Shown here piece after piece: positions 23,277 through 34,789 of a DNA stretch of 64,000 nt. Position 1 is the first letter of the stretch. Each line of letters starts with the position of its first letter. Under the pieces are notes generated by a model. It worked only from the letters and a program-made list of their open reading frames with translations, did no database searches and was not told where the DNA came from. A program made the translations under genes and the position numbers. This DNA is from Onchocerca volvulus (lineage: Eukaryota > Nematoda > Chromadorea > Rhabditida > Onchocercidae): NCBI GenBank assembly GCA_000499405.2, contig HG738140.1:11001560-11065559 (forward strand), written 5' to 3'.

Positions 23277-26128
23277 ATGGAGCAGAAAGAACTACGTTTT
23301 GAAGGATGCAACTTCTTCAGACTGCGGCTTGTTTATTCGTTGCTGAGCGGTCACTCGATCGCCATCTCCAAAATACGTCCTCATGACGATGAACCTGGAA
23401 TAAGAGGTATGCAGTCATCTGATGCTCGTCTGTTATGTCTATTTTGATATCTGAGGCAATTTACTTTATCCTCCGATTCAGTGTTCTTTCAGTTAACTCA
23501 TTCATACCTTTTTTCCAAAGTTTGATGTGGGTTTTTTGGTTCTGAAATCCCACTTCTTATAATTATTTAAGATATAATTTCTTCCAACTATTGCTATTCT
23601 TTTAAAAGACCAACAGTGCATCCATTTTAGATTTCGAATCAAAACTTTTATTGTTGCTAGAAAAGATAACTAATGGCACGCGGATTAAAATCAACCAAAC
23701 AGGTTCAGTTATTTCTTTTTAGCTTACTTATATGTTCGCTAAATTGTGGCCAATTATAGCTTGAAAATTTTTTTTCCAGGTACCGAAGTTGTATTCTCAC
23801 CTGGTTTAATCGCAGGTGGCCAACTCACTTTCGATTGTGGTAGTGACCGATGCATAAGGTATACTCACCTGTATTTTCAGATTTAAATTATATTTATCAA
23901 ACAGTTTTCGGCCGTTGATGGATATTCTTGATTTTTAAGCATTTCTAAATGATTCTAAATGATTTTTTTTATTCAGTTTACAAACAATTGGATTTTACGA
24001 TTAACTTTGAGAAAAATATATTGTTCCTATAGGATTAGATATTATCTTAATCTTTCAAGTTGATTCTAGTATCCTTGTCTTGCTGTCCGGTATCGTTGTT
24101 CCTGTATAATTCCTTTTGAAATTGTTATTTTTATTTTTATAGTTACTACTTGGAACCTTTGTTGATGCTTGCTCCGTTTTGCAAGTATCCAATCAACGTA
24201 AAATTGCAAGGAGTAACCAACGCTCCATGTGAATTGAGCGTTGATGCTATTCGTGCAACGTGGCTTCCGGTTTTCAACAAATTTGTGATTGCATCTAATT
24301 CGCCAGAAATTAAAGTTCGTTTGATTACTCTAATATAACTTAACCTCTTTTAACAATGTTAATTCATTTGAAAATTTAAGTTCATTATATTATAAATTAT
24401 CAAAGAAATGAAATGTTTAAATGTAGATTGTTGCTCGAGGTTATAAACCGGATGGAGGTGGATGTGTAATGCTGACAGCACCAACAATAAGAACCTTTCG
24501 TCCTGTACAGGTGTCATTTTTAATGCAATTTTCGCTCTAACTTTTTACTTTAAGTTCTTGTTTTCCTGTTCTAGGGTATTCTTCAGTCTTATTTCTATAT
24601 AAAAAGCAATTCCATAATCTTTCACATTTTTTATTGATTTATATTTTCTTAGTTTTGCTTTAAAAATCTTTGATCAGAAAAAAAAATCCATACTTTTTAT
24701 TACAATTTAGTGTAAGACAGTGGGGAAAATATGTAAAATACGCGGAATCGCTTCTGTTTCCAAAGTCTCTCCATCTATAGCACATCGTATGATTGACGCA
24801 TCAAAAAAGACTCTTCGTGATTACATTGCTGATGTTTATATCACTGTTGATCAAAGAAAAGGAGCATCTGGTGGAAGGTATTGATACTATGCGATTTTTT
24901 TGATATTTTTTTGTGATCAAAGGGCTTTATGTAAGCTTATTCAACTTTCTGAAAATTTCTGTGTGTGCGGCAAGATTATTTTTAGCTTGTTGCAAATGAG
25001 TATTATAGTGCATTACAGCACCCAGTGTTGTGCAGTCGATCTGTTTTTAGTGAATTTTGTGAACATGCAAATTGGCAACAATAATTTGCTAGGGACTGAG
25101 AGTGGAAAACGAATGAACAATTAAATGTGAAGTAGAAATGTATCAATACTGGCAAAAAATTCTCATTTAACATAATTTTGAAATTGAATCATTACTTTTT
25201 TTGAAAAAAGAAGAAGATATTTTGAAGGTCTTCTTGTTTGAATAGTATTTAATGATTGCTTTTTCAGTTCACCTGGCTTTAGTCTTTTTTTAACTGCCGA
25301 AACTACGGAAGGAATCATTTATCATGGTGAAGCCATATCAAAACCGAAAGGTGAACATGGCAACCCAATTGTGCCGGAAGATGTTGGACGCATCGCTGCA
25401 TGCCAATTGTTAGATCAAATTTTTGCAGTTAGTTCTTTCTTTTTCCGTGATAAAAAAATGTATTGTCCTTCTATTTTTTCATATTAGGAAATTATTGCAG
25501 TCACTTTTTATGATTTATTAAATATTTAAAATATTTACAGGGAGGATGTGTTGATACCACAGCTCAAGCCTTAGTCGTGACTTTCATGACACTTTGTGAA
25601 AAGGATGTTAGCACATATTTGTTTGGACCGCTCTCTGTATATTGGTAATATCATTTCCTTTCTTAGAAATGTACTGATTGTTTTCTTATTCTTCGCAACG
25701 AATAATCCTATTTCTGATGTTTTCTTTGATGTAAAGCCCAAATTAATAGGGCTTTATTAGAAGCTTTGCTGAAAAATATTCCCAAATCTGAAATATTTTT
25801 CAGCAAAGCTTCTAATTTTGTTGATGATAATCTACTTATCAGTTTGCATGATTTGCTCTCATTTTAAATTCAACGATAATTGAACAGCGGATGCAAATTG
25901 ATTTTTTTATCATTTTATCAAAATCTGCTCCGTACTTTTTAGTGATTTTTTATATTTTTCAGTATGCACACATTGCGGCATTTGAAGAAGTACTTTGAAG
26001 TAACCTTTAAAATAGATGACTGGAACGAGCTGTGCAAAGATGTCGAACAGAGATTAGGCTCTAATGAGAAGGTACGGATGACTTGCATGGGTATTGGATT
26101 CAGTAATTTGAATAAAATTATACTGTAA
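23277..26128 (+). CDS. RCL1: RNA 3'-terminal phosphate cyclase-like protein (RCL1)
   Basis: Nucleolar U3-processome factor for 18S rRNA maturation. The family is related to RNA cyclase but is known to lack cyclase activity. Nine exons: 23277-23406, 23631-23702, 23780-23858, 24143-24314, 24427-24510, 24711-24877, 25268-25427, 25541-25644 and 25963-26128. All phases close and the product has 377 residues, against 373 in human. Recognisable family blocks in order: RFEGCNFFRLRLVYSLLSG, IRPHDDEPGIRDFE, GTEVVFSPGLIAGG, KPDGGGCVML, KVRGIA-type block (KIRGIASVSKVSP), SGGSSPGFSLFL, PEDVGRIAACQLLDQI, and the C-terminal MTCMGIGFSNLNKIIL. The start ATG follows an acceptor-like TTTTCAG by 8 bases. An AATAAA lies at 26361-26366. 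First of four same-strand genes. Confidence 0.96.
25756..25816. repeat. perfect 25-bp inverted repeat inside an RCL1 intron
   Basis: The left arm (25756-25780, begins ATTAGAAGCTTTGCTG) and right arm (25792-25816, ends CAGCAAAGCTTCTAAT) match exactly as reverse complements with an 11-base loop. It lies in the last RCL1 intron (25645-25962) and would form a strong hairpin in the pre-mRNA. Confidence 0.9.
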
Positions 26129-26682
26129 TTTGAACCCAACATTACATCTGGTTTTGGCGAACTTGTCTTGTTTTTAGTTTCTTTTCATGTGCAAATATGG
26201 GAAGTTTTAATAATATCGTTTTTTTTTTTTTTCATTTGGAATTCCATATTATGATGAAAAATTTCTAGTCATAACTGAATTTGTTACAGTGGGGCACATG
26301 TTGTTTATCTGTTGGCATAGTATAATTTTTATTTTGTTGTTTATGTGAATTGTTAATTACAATAAAAATTTATATTTTCAAAATTTGTTCTCCGTTGCAT
26401 TGTTTCAATCAATGATTTGTTTTGCTTATTCATTAGGAAGGAGAGTAATGAAAGTGTTTTATACTGCTCATAATGAGTATAGAATTAATGGGGTCATTGG
26501 AATTTTAATTCGCATTTTTTTCTCGAGAAACTTATTATTAGTGAGTAATATCTGCCGGTGTCGACAAGAAATAGATGCAGTTGATACCTAAAGTCCTGAG
26601 GTTTCGTTTCACAACTTTTGGAAATACCTCATGCAAAATCGCATTTTTATGGAAATTCCTATCAGTTTCGAAGTACATCTAA

Positions 26683-28142
26683 ATGAGTTCCATTATCAGG
26701 TTGATGGAAGTACCAGTCGTGCCATGGAATGACTTCTTGATAGAATGTTCAAGTATAAATAGGGAAGCTGATACATCTGGATTGCTCGAATCTGAGTGGA
26801 AATGGCTAAAACAGCTGTGCGAATTGGCTGATGAGGATTGCTGTTCAGAAGTTGATAATTCATTCCAACAAATAACACTAACGCTAAGGTTGTGTCCTTC
26901 CTTTATTTAGATTTTCTGGCATTTTGACAATAAGTATGACGGCCATTAAATTCGAGATGATCTATTGCAGAAAATTTTAAGATGAGAAGCAGAGTTTTTA
27001 AGATGCATGTTACTTCCTACTCAGTAACTATGCGTATCGATTAAGATTTAATATATTTGAAATCATAATCTTTCGAATAAGTCGGTTTGTTACTCTTTGT
27101 ATTTGTTATGTAAGGGAGGATATTTGTTCTCCAATGAACTTTTCAAAATTTGCTTCTATGTAAGTAATTATGATTTATGAATTATTAACCATAGAATAAT
27201 GTAATTTATTTCTTAGATTAGATGCTAACAGTTATCTTCTGAAGTTACGTAGGACTAAATCTTTCCCAATAACTGGTCCCGAAGTGATCACTAGTTTGGG
27301 TTTTGCATTTCAATATTCATGGCAAAATGACGATACGCTTTGTACATTATATCATCGTTTCATTGAACACTGTTTGAGGTACACGATGTTTCTTTTATTG
27401 ATGCTTCTCAATTCTTTTAATCTTTCAATAGAAAATATGGAGAAGAAAATTAATTACTTGGTTTAATTGTTGTTGATAATTAATTAGTTGATAATAATTT
27501 ACCTTTTTTGGTTTTTCGGTGATACGAATTAATTTTAGGATCGATCTGGCAGTAAAGTTGTGCTCTGATGTCAGGTATCCATTTACATTCATGGAGTGGG
27601 CAATTGATGAAGATGACTCTAGTTGCGTAAGCATTTCTCTTTTGTTCTGATTTCACTTCAAAATTTACAAGCTATAATTTTCGTTCATAATTTTGCATTT
27701 TCATTTCTATGAGATTATTCATTTCTCATTATTGTTTTATAATGGTCGCATATGTTTTTTGTTATTACTAATATTGACTGAAATCTTGCACGTTTAATGC
27801 AGTAATGATATAATTACATTCTTCCATAGTTATATGAAGACTTTATGATCCCAGTTGTAAAATTTCTCTCTAGTCCTTTAAATTTGTTAAAATATAATTT
27901 GTTGACTTTTTACATATATTCATAAATTGCAGATAAATATCACATTGTTATGCGAAGAAAGGCATACAGGAAAAAACTTTCAGCTGTTTTTGGTTGTTGA
28001 TTGGTCAGAGCCGAATACTTTTCCCCGTGCGATTACTTCTTCTGTTCCAGAATGTCTTCAAAACTTACGACTTGATGAATGGGATTCGTCAAATATATTT
28101 GCTGATAATTTGAATCGAATTTTCCGTAACTTGATCTCATAG
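26683..28142 (+). CDS. FANCL-like URD (double-RWD) protein without a RING domain
   Basis: Four exons: 26683-26888, 27217-27378, 27539-27626 and 27933-28142, giving 221 residues. An acceptor-like TATCAG sits inside the first exon, so the start could instead be the ATG at 26704. What I see: two alpha/beta lobes without signal peptide or membrane segment. Against human FANCL residues of the central URD (from memory), anchors fall in the same order and spacing: YLLKLRR about 30 residues before YSWQNDDTLCTLYHRFIEHC (human LKLK...ASWTPQSSLISIYSQFLAAI), then SCINITL (human VSINIEV), and NLRLDEWDSSNIFADNLNRIF (human IKLSRNIHLWDPENSVLQNLKDVL). The C-terminal RING of FANCL is absent: the protein stops at NLIS and no Cys/His-rich exon follows before RNASEH2C. 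Function by inference: a Fanconi-type ubiquitination scaffold or E2/substrate binder. It could also be another RWD protein. Confidence 0.5.
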
Positions 28143-28553
28143 AACTTTGTTTTGCATATTGAAGTTATGTGATTGTAATGATTTCAAAAATAGTCATAAA
28201 GCTTTTAAAAATGTTTCAAAATTGACATTCAGAATGATATTATATATCATTTTCAATGAAAAATTTTACTTATGTTTTTTCCAAACGAATTAATTGAAAT
28301 AAAATCGACCACTAGTATCGAGAAATTGGGAAAAATAAGATTTTGAGAAAATGATAGCTGAAGTTTTATTGTACATCAATTTAAAGCATAAGAATTTATT
28401 TTACTTTGAATTGTGCTTAAAATTAAAAAACAGTCCTGCTTCATGTGGTCTTTTCTATTTTGTTGATTTTTATATTTTACAATTAATCAAGAAGACATTT
28501 TACATAATCATTTGTTTTATGCTAGAAGGAAGTTTCTATATAAAAAATTATTC

Positions 28554-29568
28554 ATGTCGGGAAGAAAAAGAAAAGTGATATTGGATGTACCTGAAAACGT
28601 AGCAGGACATCCCAATGAAACAAAAAGTATCATTTTCAAAAATGGTCCAATGAGTATAAATGATTTCACCAATGAATTTCATTCGCTACCATGCAGGATT
28701 GAATACAATGGACCAGCGAAAGTGTCACAGTATTTTATTACCGACGAACTGGGAGGTGATTTTATTCATATAAAATTGTAAATTCTTAATATAGCAGACA
28801 TAGAAATTAGATTGACTAAAGCTATTATGATATCTCTAATCAGTGTGGATAGAAACACGCGAAACCTGAAGTGTGAAAAGAAAGGAAGAGTAGAAGAGAA
28901 GCATTGCCAGTTAATCTTTCCATGTTATTAGTCTTTTTTTCAAACAAAAAATTAACAGTATGGGTCTTTTAGACTTTTGAAGTATAGGAAAATTTTAGTA
29001 TAAAAGTGGGAGTGTAGGAAAGTTTTGTTGGCATCGAGTTTCTAATAATTTATAAATGTTGGGCTTGGTAATCTTTAGAGAGTCAAGCACTTGATTTTTG
29101 CTGAGTTTTTCATAGTTTTTGATCACTTTACTGAATGATACTGTTTTGTAGATGATACGAAAATAGCAACGTTTCGAGGGCGTGTTTTGAATGGAGTACA
29201 GCAGCAGTTTCCGGATGGATACCGTTTGTATATTGTTGTAGAAAAAAGAAACAGTGGTTTGCAATTAATTTTCCTTTTTCTATGAAGTTGTAAATCTTAT
29301 GAAAAATTGTGTGATTATATTTTTCTAGAGAGCTTTATCGTTCATTTTTTCATTGTGAAATCGCGATGTTTCAATTATTTAGAATCATCTAAAAATTTAA
29401 ATATCAATTCAAGAAATTGCAGATAATAATCGTGTTTTTGAAGTCAGTGGTTCAGCAACGTCATTTATGCGATGGGAATATGATCGTAGTGCCAATTATC
29501 AATCACCTCTTGTTCAAGCAATCAACTATCTCAGTATTGCGGGAACATTTGCTAAGGATAATGATTGA
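28554..29568 (+). CDS. RNASEH2C: ribonuclease H2 subunit C
   Basis: Non-catalytic subunit of the RNase H2 complex, which removes ribonucleotides from DNA and RNA:DNA hybrids in the nucleus. Three exons: 28554-28755, 29152-29253 and 29423-29568, both introns phase 1, giving 149 residues (human 164). Family blocks visible: SLPCRIEYNGPAKVSQYF (human LLPCEVAVDGPAPVGRFF type), TFRGRVLNG (human SFRGRCLRG), the strand YRLYIVVE, and near the end FEVSGSATSFMRWEYDRSAN (human FIGATANFSRFTLWGLE), followed by a helix. The N-terminus is Lys/Arg-rich (MSGRKRKVILDV). It starts 411 bases after the FANCL-like gene on the same strand. An AATAAA at 29725-29730 fits a 3' end about 160 bases past the stop. Confidence 0.9.
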
Positions 29569-30290
29569 CTAGGCATCTTGAAAATAATTTTATTTTGATC
29601 TCCATTATAAAAATGTTCACTCAATCCCAATTATTGTGATGTTAAAATTAGGCTTATGCGGAAGATTCAAATCGTTTGAGTTTTTGTTTGTTGTATCTGT
29701 CATTTATTGTGTTTAAAGAGTTATAATAAAGATAATCAACGAAAATAATCATGATTTGTCCTGATTCATCGTTAAAATCGAATATTCTATTTCAGTAATT
29801 TTGATGAAAACTTTCTTAAACAAATTCAAATTTCTATTCAATTTTGTGCGCTTTATAGCGCATAAAATGTCTGACTACTCAATGTAACGCATCTGGAGCT
29901 GATAGTATGACTAAGGCGAACAAATCCTCTATATGAGCTTTCTCAGTGCTGACCAAAGCATCAGTTGTCAAATCATCCCTTGTTTCATCTGTCCTTTAGT
30001 TTACTACCGATAGTAGATTGCTGACCTCTAATCATTCAATAAATAATATTCTAGATTTATTTGGAACATCTAATATTTTTGAAATTCAAAAGTAGTGACA
30101 GGTTTGATCCTTCAGAGTTTAGATCATCTGCAATTTCGTGTGAAATGTGAAAATGAAGAGTAATGCTGGGATTTGTTCCATAAAACGAAATCATTGCAGG
30201 CCTTTTGCATGCTGCACATATTTAGTCCAACAAGATGTTAGCAGAAAGCACTGTTTGGCATGAGCACTATCAATAATATTGACTGTTATC

Positions 30291-33200
30291 ATGAATATTG
30301 CAAAGAGCATTATTTTGCTTTTCTTTTGCCTGTGTATTCAAGATTTGGTATGTAATCGTTAGTCGTTATCACATTGGCACTATACTAAACAGTTTATCAT
30401 TTTTGAAAAAAAAAAAAAAAAGAATAGAAATATGAGATCAGATTGTGAATAGTCTAAATTTCAAAAAATTAAAACAAATTTTGTACTATTTATTACATAA
30501 AGGATAGCCAATAAGTGAAGCTAAATAAATTTCTAATCTAATAATTTAATATAATTTTTTAATGTTGCTTTTTAGTGCAGTTTTTAATATTATGATTTTT
30601 GGAAAGTGATGCTGAATTTGATGTTATTTACAGGTATACGGGGAGCCTTTGAGTCTTCTAGTGGGAGCCGGTTCAGCAATCGCCGCTTCACTAAGTATTC
30701 TCAGTTACTATGCTCGATGCAAAATTTTTGAATGTTGTAACAGTTACTGGGTACGAGGAAATTATACAGGTAATGTTTGCTATTTGATATATGTGCACTT
30801 TTTGTTCGTTGTTTATTTTATATTTGAATTTTTTTTTGAAAAGTAGTAAATCTGGATGTTTCATTTTAATTTATATTTTGCATAAATTTATCAACAGTCA
30901 GCATTATATGTTCTTTCTATTCTTCATTTCACATCTTGTTCATAATGAGCTTTGTCTCTTTATCTTTTCTTAATGACGAGTTGCGTTTATAGTGCAGGGA
31001 TTATTCTTAAAACGGAACTCATGTATGTCAAGTAATTTAAAATCATTTTTTTATTTCTTTTTTGAAAACCATCAAACAGTAACGAAGTACAGGAACCAAC
31101 TCAGTTGTTTAAGCGCACGAAATTTTTGAATTCTATAAAAGTAGTCACCATGATACAATTCAAAATGTGCATTAAAAACTTGTATTAATACATTACAAGT
31201 CGGAATAATATTGCTACATAAAAAGTACTAGCAGTGTCTATGAAAATATTTTTACTATCAAATTAGAATAATGCATAGATTTGGCTTATTTCTGTTTCAG
31301 AAAAACAAAAAAGAAAAAAAATAAAATTAAAAAAATTATAGGCTTGCAGCATTCTATGCGTACACGATTATATGGGCAACATTTGGCCAAAGAAACTATA
31401 ATAACAGCTGCAATTGCGCACTGGGAAAATCCGTAAGTTCGTTTTCTGAGCTTATGATGTGAATCAATATTCATTTATTTTCTGGTGATTTTTTGTAGTA
31501 TGTTAATGAATTTGAAATCCGTGTTTCTTACTATAATTCTAGAAATCCCAAAAAGGCTTTGGTGATGTCATTTCATGGATGGACTGGATGTGGCAAAAAT
31601 TACCTTAGCTCTATGATTGTCGACAATTTATATAAGTTAGTTTACTGTTTAGAAAAATTTTTTAAATTCAAAATGTAACCAAGTTTTTCCTTTGTAATCA
31701 ATTATGATTCTACTTGCAGAGAGGGAATAAAAAGTGACTATGTTCATGTTTATGTTTCGACGTTACATTTTTCAAACTATTTAGAAATACCGCTTTATCA
31801 GGTGAATATACTTTATATTTGAACTATTTGATTTTTATTTTCATTTCACATTTAGGGATTTTAGTGGATTTGTAACAGGTGTTTTAATTTATTTGAATCG
31901 TGCAGGTACAATTGCGCTCATGGATACAAGGAAATGTATCGAAGTGCGAACGAAGTTTATTTATCTTTGACGAAGTAGACAAAATGCCTGCTAAAGTAAT
32001 TGACGCATTAAAGCCTTTTATCGACCATTATGAATATTTGGAAGGTGTTGATTTTCGAAAAAGTATTTTCATTTTTTTGAGGTAAGTCTTCCGCTTCATT
32101 TTATGTTAATTTTTCACTTTTTAATTTCAGTTACTTTTTAATGCCAAAATGATTTATTTCCAGTGTTCTAGTATATCTATTGTAGCTAGCTTTTTTCTAT
32201 CTACAGTGATGAATAATGAGTAAGACATCTAACAAAGGAATTACCTTTGATAAATTCGGAATTCATAATATTTGAAATAACAAATATCTATTGAGTCCAA
32301 AAATTTGAATTTCGAAAATTTTTCTATACTGCACTGCTAAGTAACTGTGACAGTTGAGATCTTTTTCAAAAATCGAAAACGCGGCAAAAAATCATGAATG
32401 TGCTACTTTTTTAAGTGAGAAATAGATCATCAATATGTAAAGTTCAAATTCCGCCTTTGAATAAGGTTTGAAATTTTCTCTCATCAGCAAATTATTTCAT
32501 CGAAGCTTTATGTTTGTCAAAGATTTATCAATCAAGTAACATTTTGCAGTAATTCTGGAAGTAATGAAATAGCGCAGAAAGCACTTCAACATTATGAAAA
32601 TGGAAAAATAAGAGAAGCAATAACACTGAAAGAGATGGAAGATGTTGTCATGGCAAGCGCATTTAACACTGAAGGTAAGTTTTGCTTTTCACTCTATCTC
32701 ACCAATTACATATCAAAGAAGTAAGAGTGTCTATTGTAGAAAACGTCAGACTTTAAAAAAAAAAAAAAAAAAAAAACTTGCCGAAGTATTTAAGAAATTC
32801 CTGCTGTCAAAGTAATAATTAGATAATTGGTTATAGTGGACAGTTGAAGTTTTAGCCAAGAAATTTTGAAACTACTAAGGGTTATCATATATATATCATA
32901 AAATAGCGAGTATTATTTAGTACGTTATTTTTAGGTCTAAAAACCTAAAAATAACGTATTGGACTTTTTCTATCCGCAGCAATTTGAAAAGCGCTCTGCA
33001 AATGGATACCGTTTAAAAAGTGCAGAGTGTATAAGTTGAGTCAAAATCATTTCTAATTATTAATAGTTTCAATTTCACAAATGCTTCACAAAGAAAAATT
33101 TATTCAATCCTCTGATTAGTCAAAATCTCTTAAAATTCCAGGTGGACTAAAAATGAGTGAATTGATCTCTGCACACTTGATTGATCATTTTATTCCTTTT

Positions 33201-33741
33201 TTACCCTTAGAAAGGAGACATATATTGCTTTGTATTCGAGATTATATGATTTCTCATAATTTCAAGCCAACAGATGAGCGTATCACTGCTATTGCTGATT
33301 CTTTACAGGTAGTTTTGCTTATGATGATATAAAAAATTTTAGTTTTTCCAAATCAAGATGTTAAGAATGTAGAGCTATAGAGGCAGTCAAAATCTATTCG
33401 CCGATTATCATTAATTAGTGGGAAAAAAAGTCGTCGAAAGACGGTCCTCGGGGCATTTTTTCTCTGATTTTGTTCAGCTTTTTTTTTCTTGAAAATAAAA
33501 AAACATGAAATTTAGATAGACATTCTGTCTTCAGAATGGCAAACTTATTTGAAATAAATATATTCTCTACCACTAAATGCTTCATTGAAGTAATCTTTTT
33601 CAGTACTTCCCTAAAACAAATCCAATTTATTCTTCATCCGGATGCAAACGGGTTGCTCAGAAGACTGAGTTGTTTATGTCTGCAGAGCGCGAAAAAGATC
33701 GACAGCGTTTTGAAGGCTTCCAAGATGATGATGTACTGTAG
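30291..33741 (+). CDS. torsin-family AAA+ ATPase
   Basis: ER-lumenal AAA+ ATPase. In animals, torsins act in the ER and nuclear envelope with LAP1/LULL1-type cofactors. Nine exons: 30291-30347, 30634-30769, 31342-31432, 31543-31635, 31720-31801, 31906-32081, 32550-32674, 33142-33308 and 33604-33741, giving 354 residues, close to the family size. Residues 1-22 are a signal peptide ([20 protein letters not shown]); a second hydrophobic stretch follows at about 27-42. [10 protein letters not shown] (about 80) is the torsin entry motif. Walker A is GWTGCGKN (107-114), with the torsin-typical Asn after Lys. Walker B is [10 protein letters not shown] (171-180). Sensor 1 is SNSGS (212-216), and the torsin sensor-2 motif GCK is at 322-324. 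I cannot decide which nematode torsin (tor-1, tor-2, ooc-5) it matches. Confidence 0.95.
32921..32958. repeat. perfect 16-bp inverted repeat inside a torsin intron
   Basis: TACGTTATTTTTAGGT (32921-32936) and ACCTAAAAATAACGTA (32943-32958) are exact reverse complements around a 6-base loop, in the intron between torsin exons 7 and 8. Confidence 0.9.
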
Positions 33742-34789
33742 AATATTTATATTTATACTTGCGTCTCTTCCCTTCCACTTTTTTTTTCACTTCGGAACTA
33801 TGTTTACGCATCTCTCCCCACTATGTTAGGATTTGAAATATTTCTTCCCTGAACTCTTATAATGGAATTCTTGGCGAGTTTAAATTCACGAAAGATTGTT
33901 AATTTTACTGGAAATAATGGTTGACTATTGAAGATATTCCTGGTACTATTATTTCAAATCATCAGTATCTTGAAGAAAAAGAAATCAATATTCTTAGTCG
34001 ATGAGAGTTCTTAACTACCAGTAACTGAGAGCATAAGATACTACAGATAAGAGTGATAATCTAAAATCATGCTTTCATGAATCCTAGATATATTTTAGTT
34101 AAGGATGATGATAGTAATTTTACTTAACTTTTTCATTGGAACTAGGAAATTATTCATACAAGTATAGTAACCGATGGCATACTTCTAATCTTTTATAATA
34201 TAATGATTGGCTTAAATAGCACACTCCATGCTATTTCCTTCTTTTTAAATATAAAATTTATCCTACAGGTTAAATTCTAATGATGGTTAAAACTTTTTAT
34301 ATTTATTTTCACATGGTAAAAAAAAAAAAATTATTATGGCTTTCATAAATTTATTTTACTAGAAAAAAAAATCATGCAAATGTATGGTTCGAAATAGAAA
34401 TGGAAGGGTTTTTACTTTCCCATAGAAAAAAAGAAAATAAGAGTGTCCGCCAATACGACTCACTAGATTTCATAAAATTCTTTATTTACAAATGAAATTC
34501 TAACCATACAAACAAAAACCTATTAACAATGAGTAATAGAGAATTGCTAAAGCTGACATATTCTGCAGCTTGCAATAAACCCTGGTGAGTCATCCGTTAC
34601 GGTTAACTTGGAACGCCTGGAATAGTAAAGGAAGAGACATAAGTTTCGGACTGTCGTTTTTCCAATAACTCCGTTTCTATTGACAACTTGATATTCAACA
34701 AATTCCATTCATTAATTGGAGATCTAGTATCCATTGTATAAATCAAATTTACCTAAATTCCAATAATTCCAAAAGTCCAAATATTTAAG
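33742..34789. other. convergent intergenic region between torsin and TSC2
   Basis: 3' flanks of two convergent genes. It is AT-rich with poly-A runs (34320-34330). No open frame of coding quality was seen. Confidence 0.6.
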
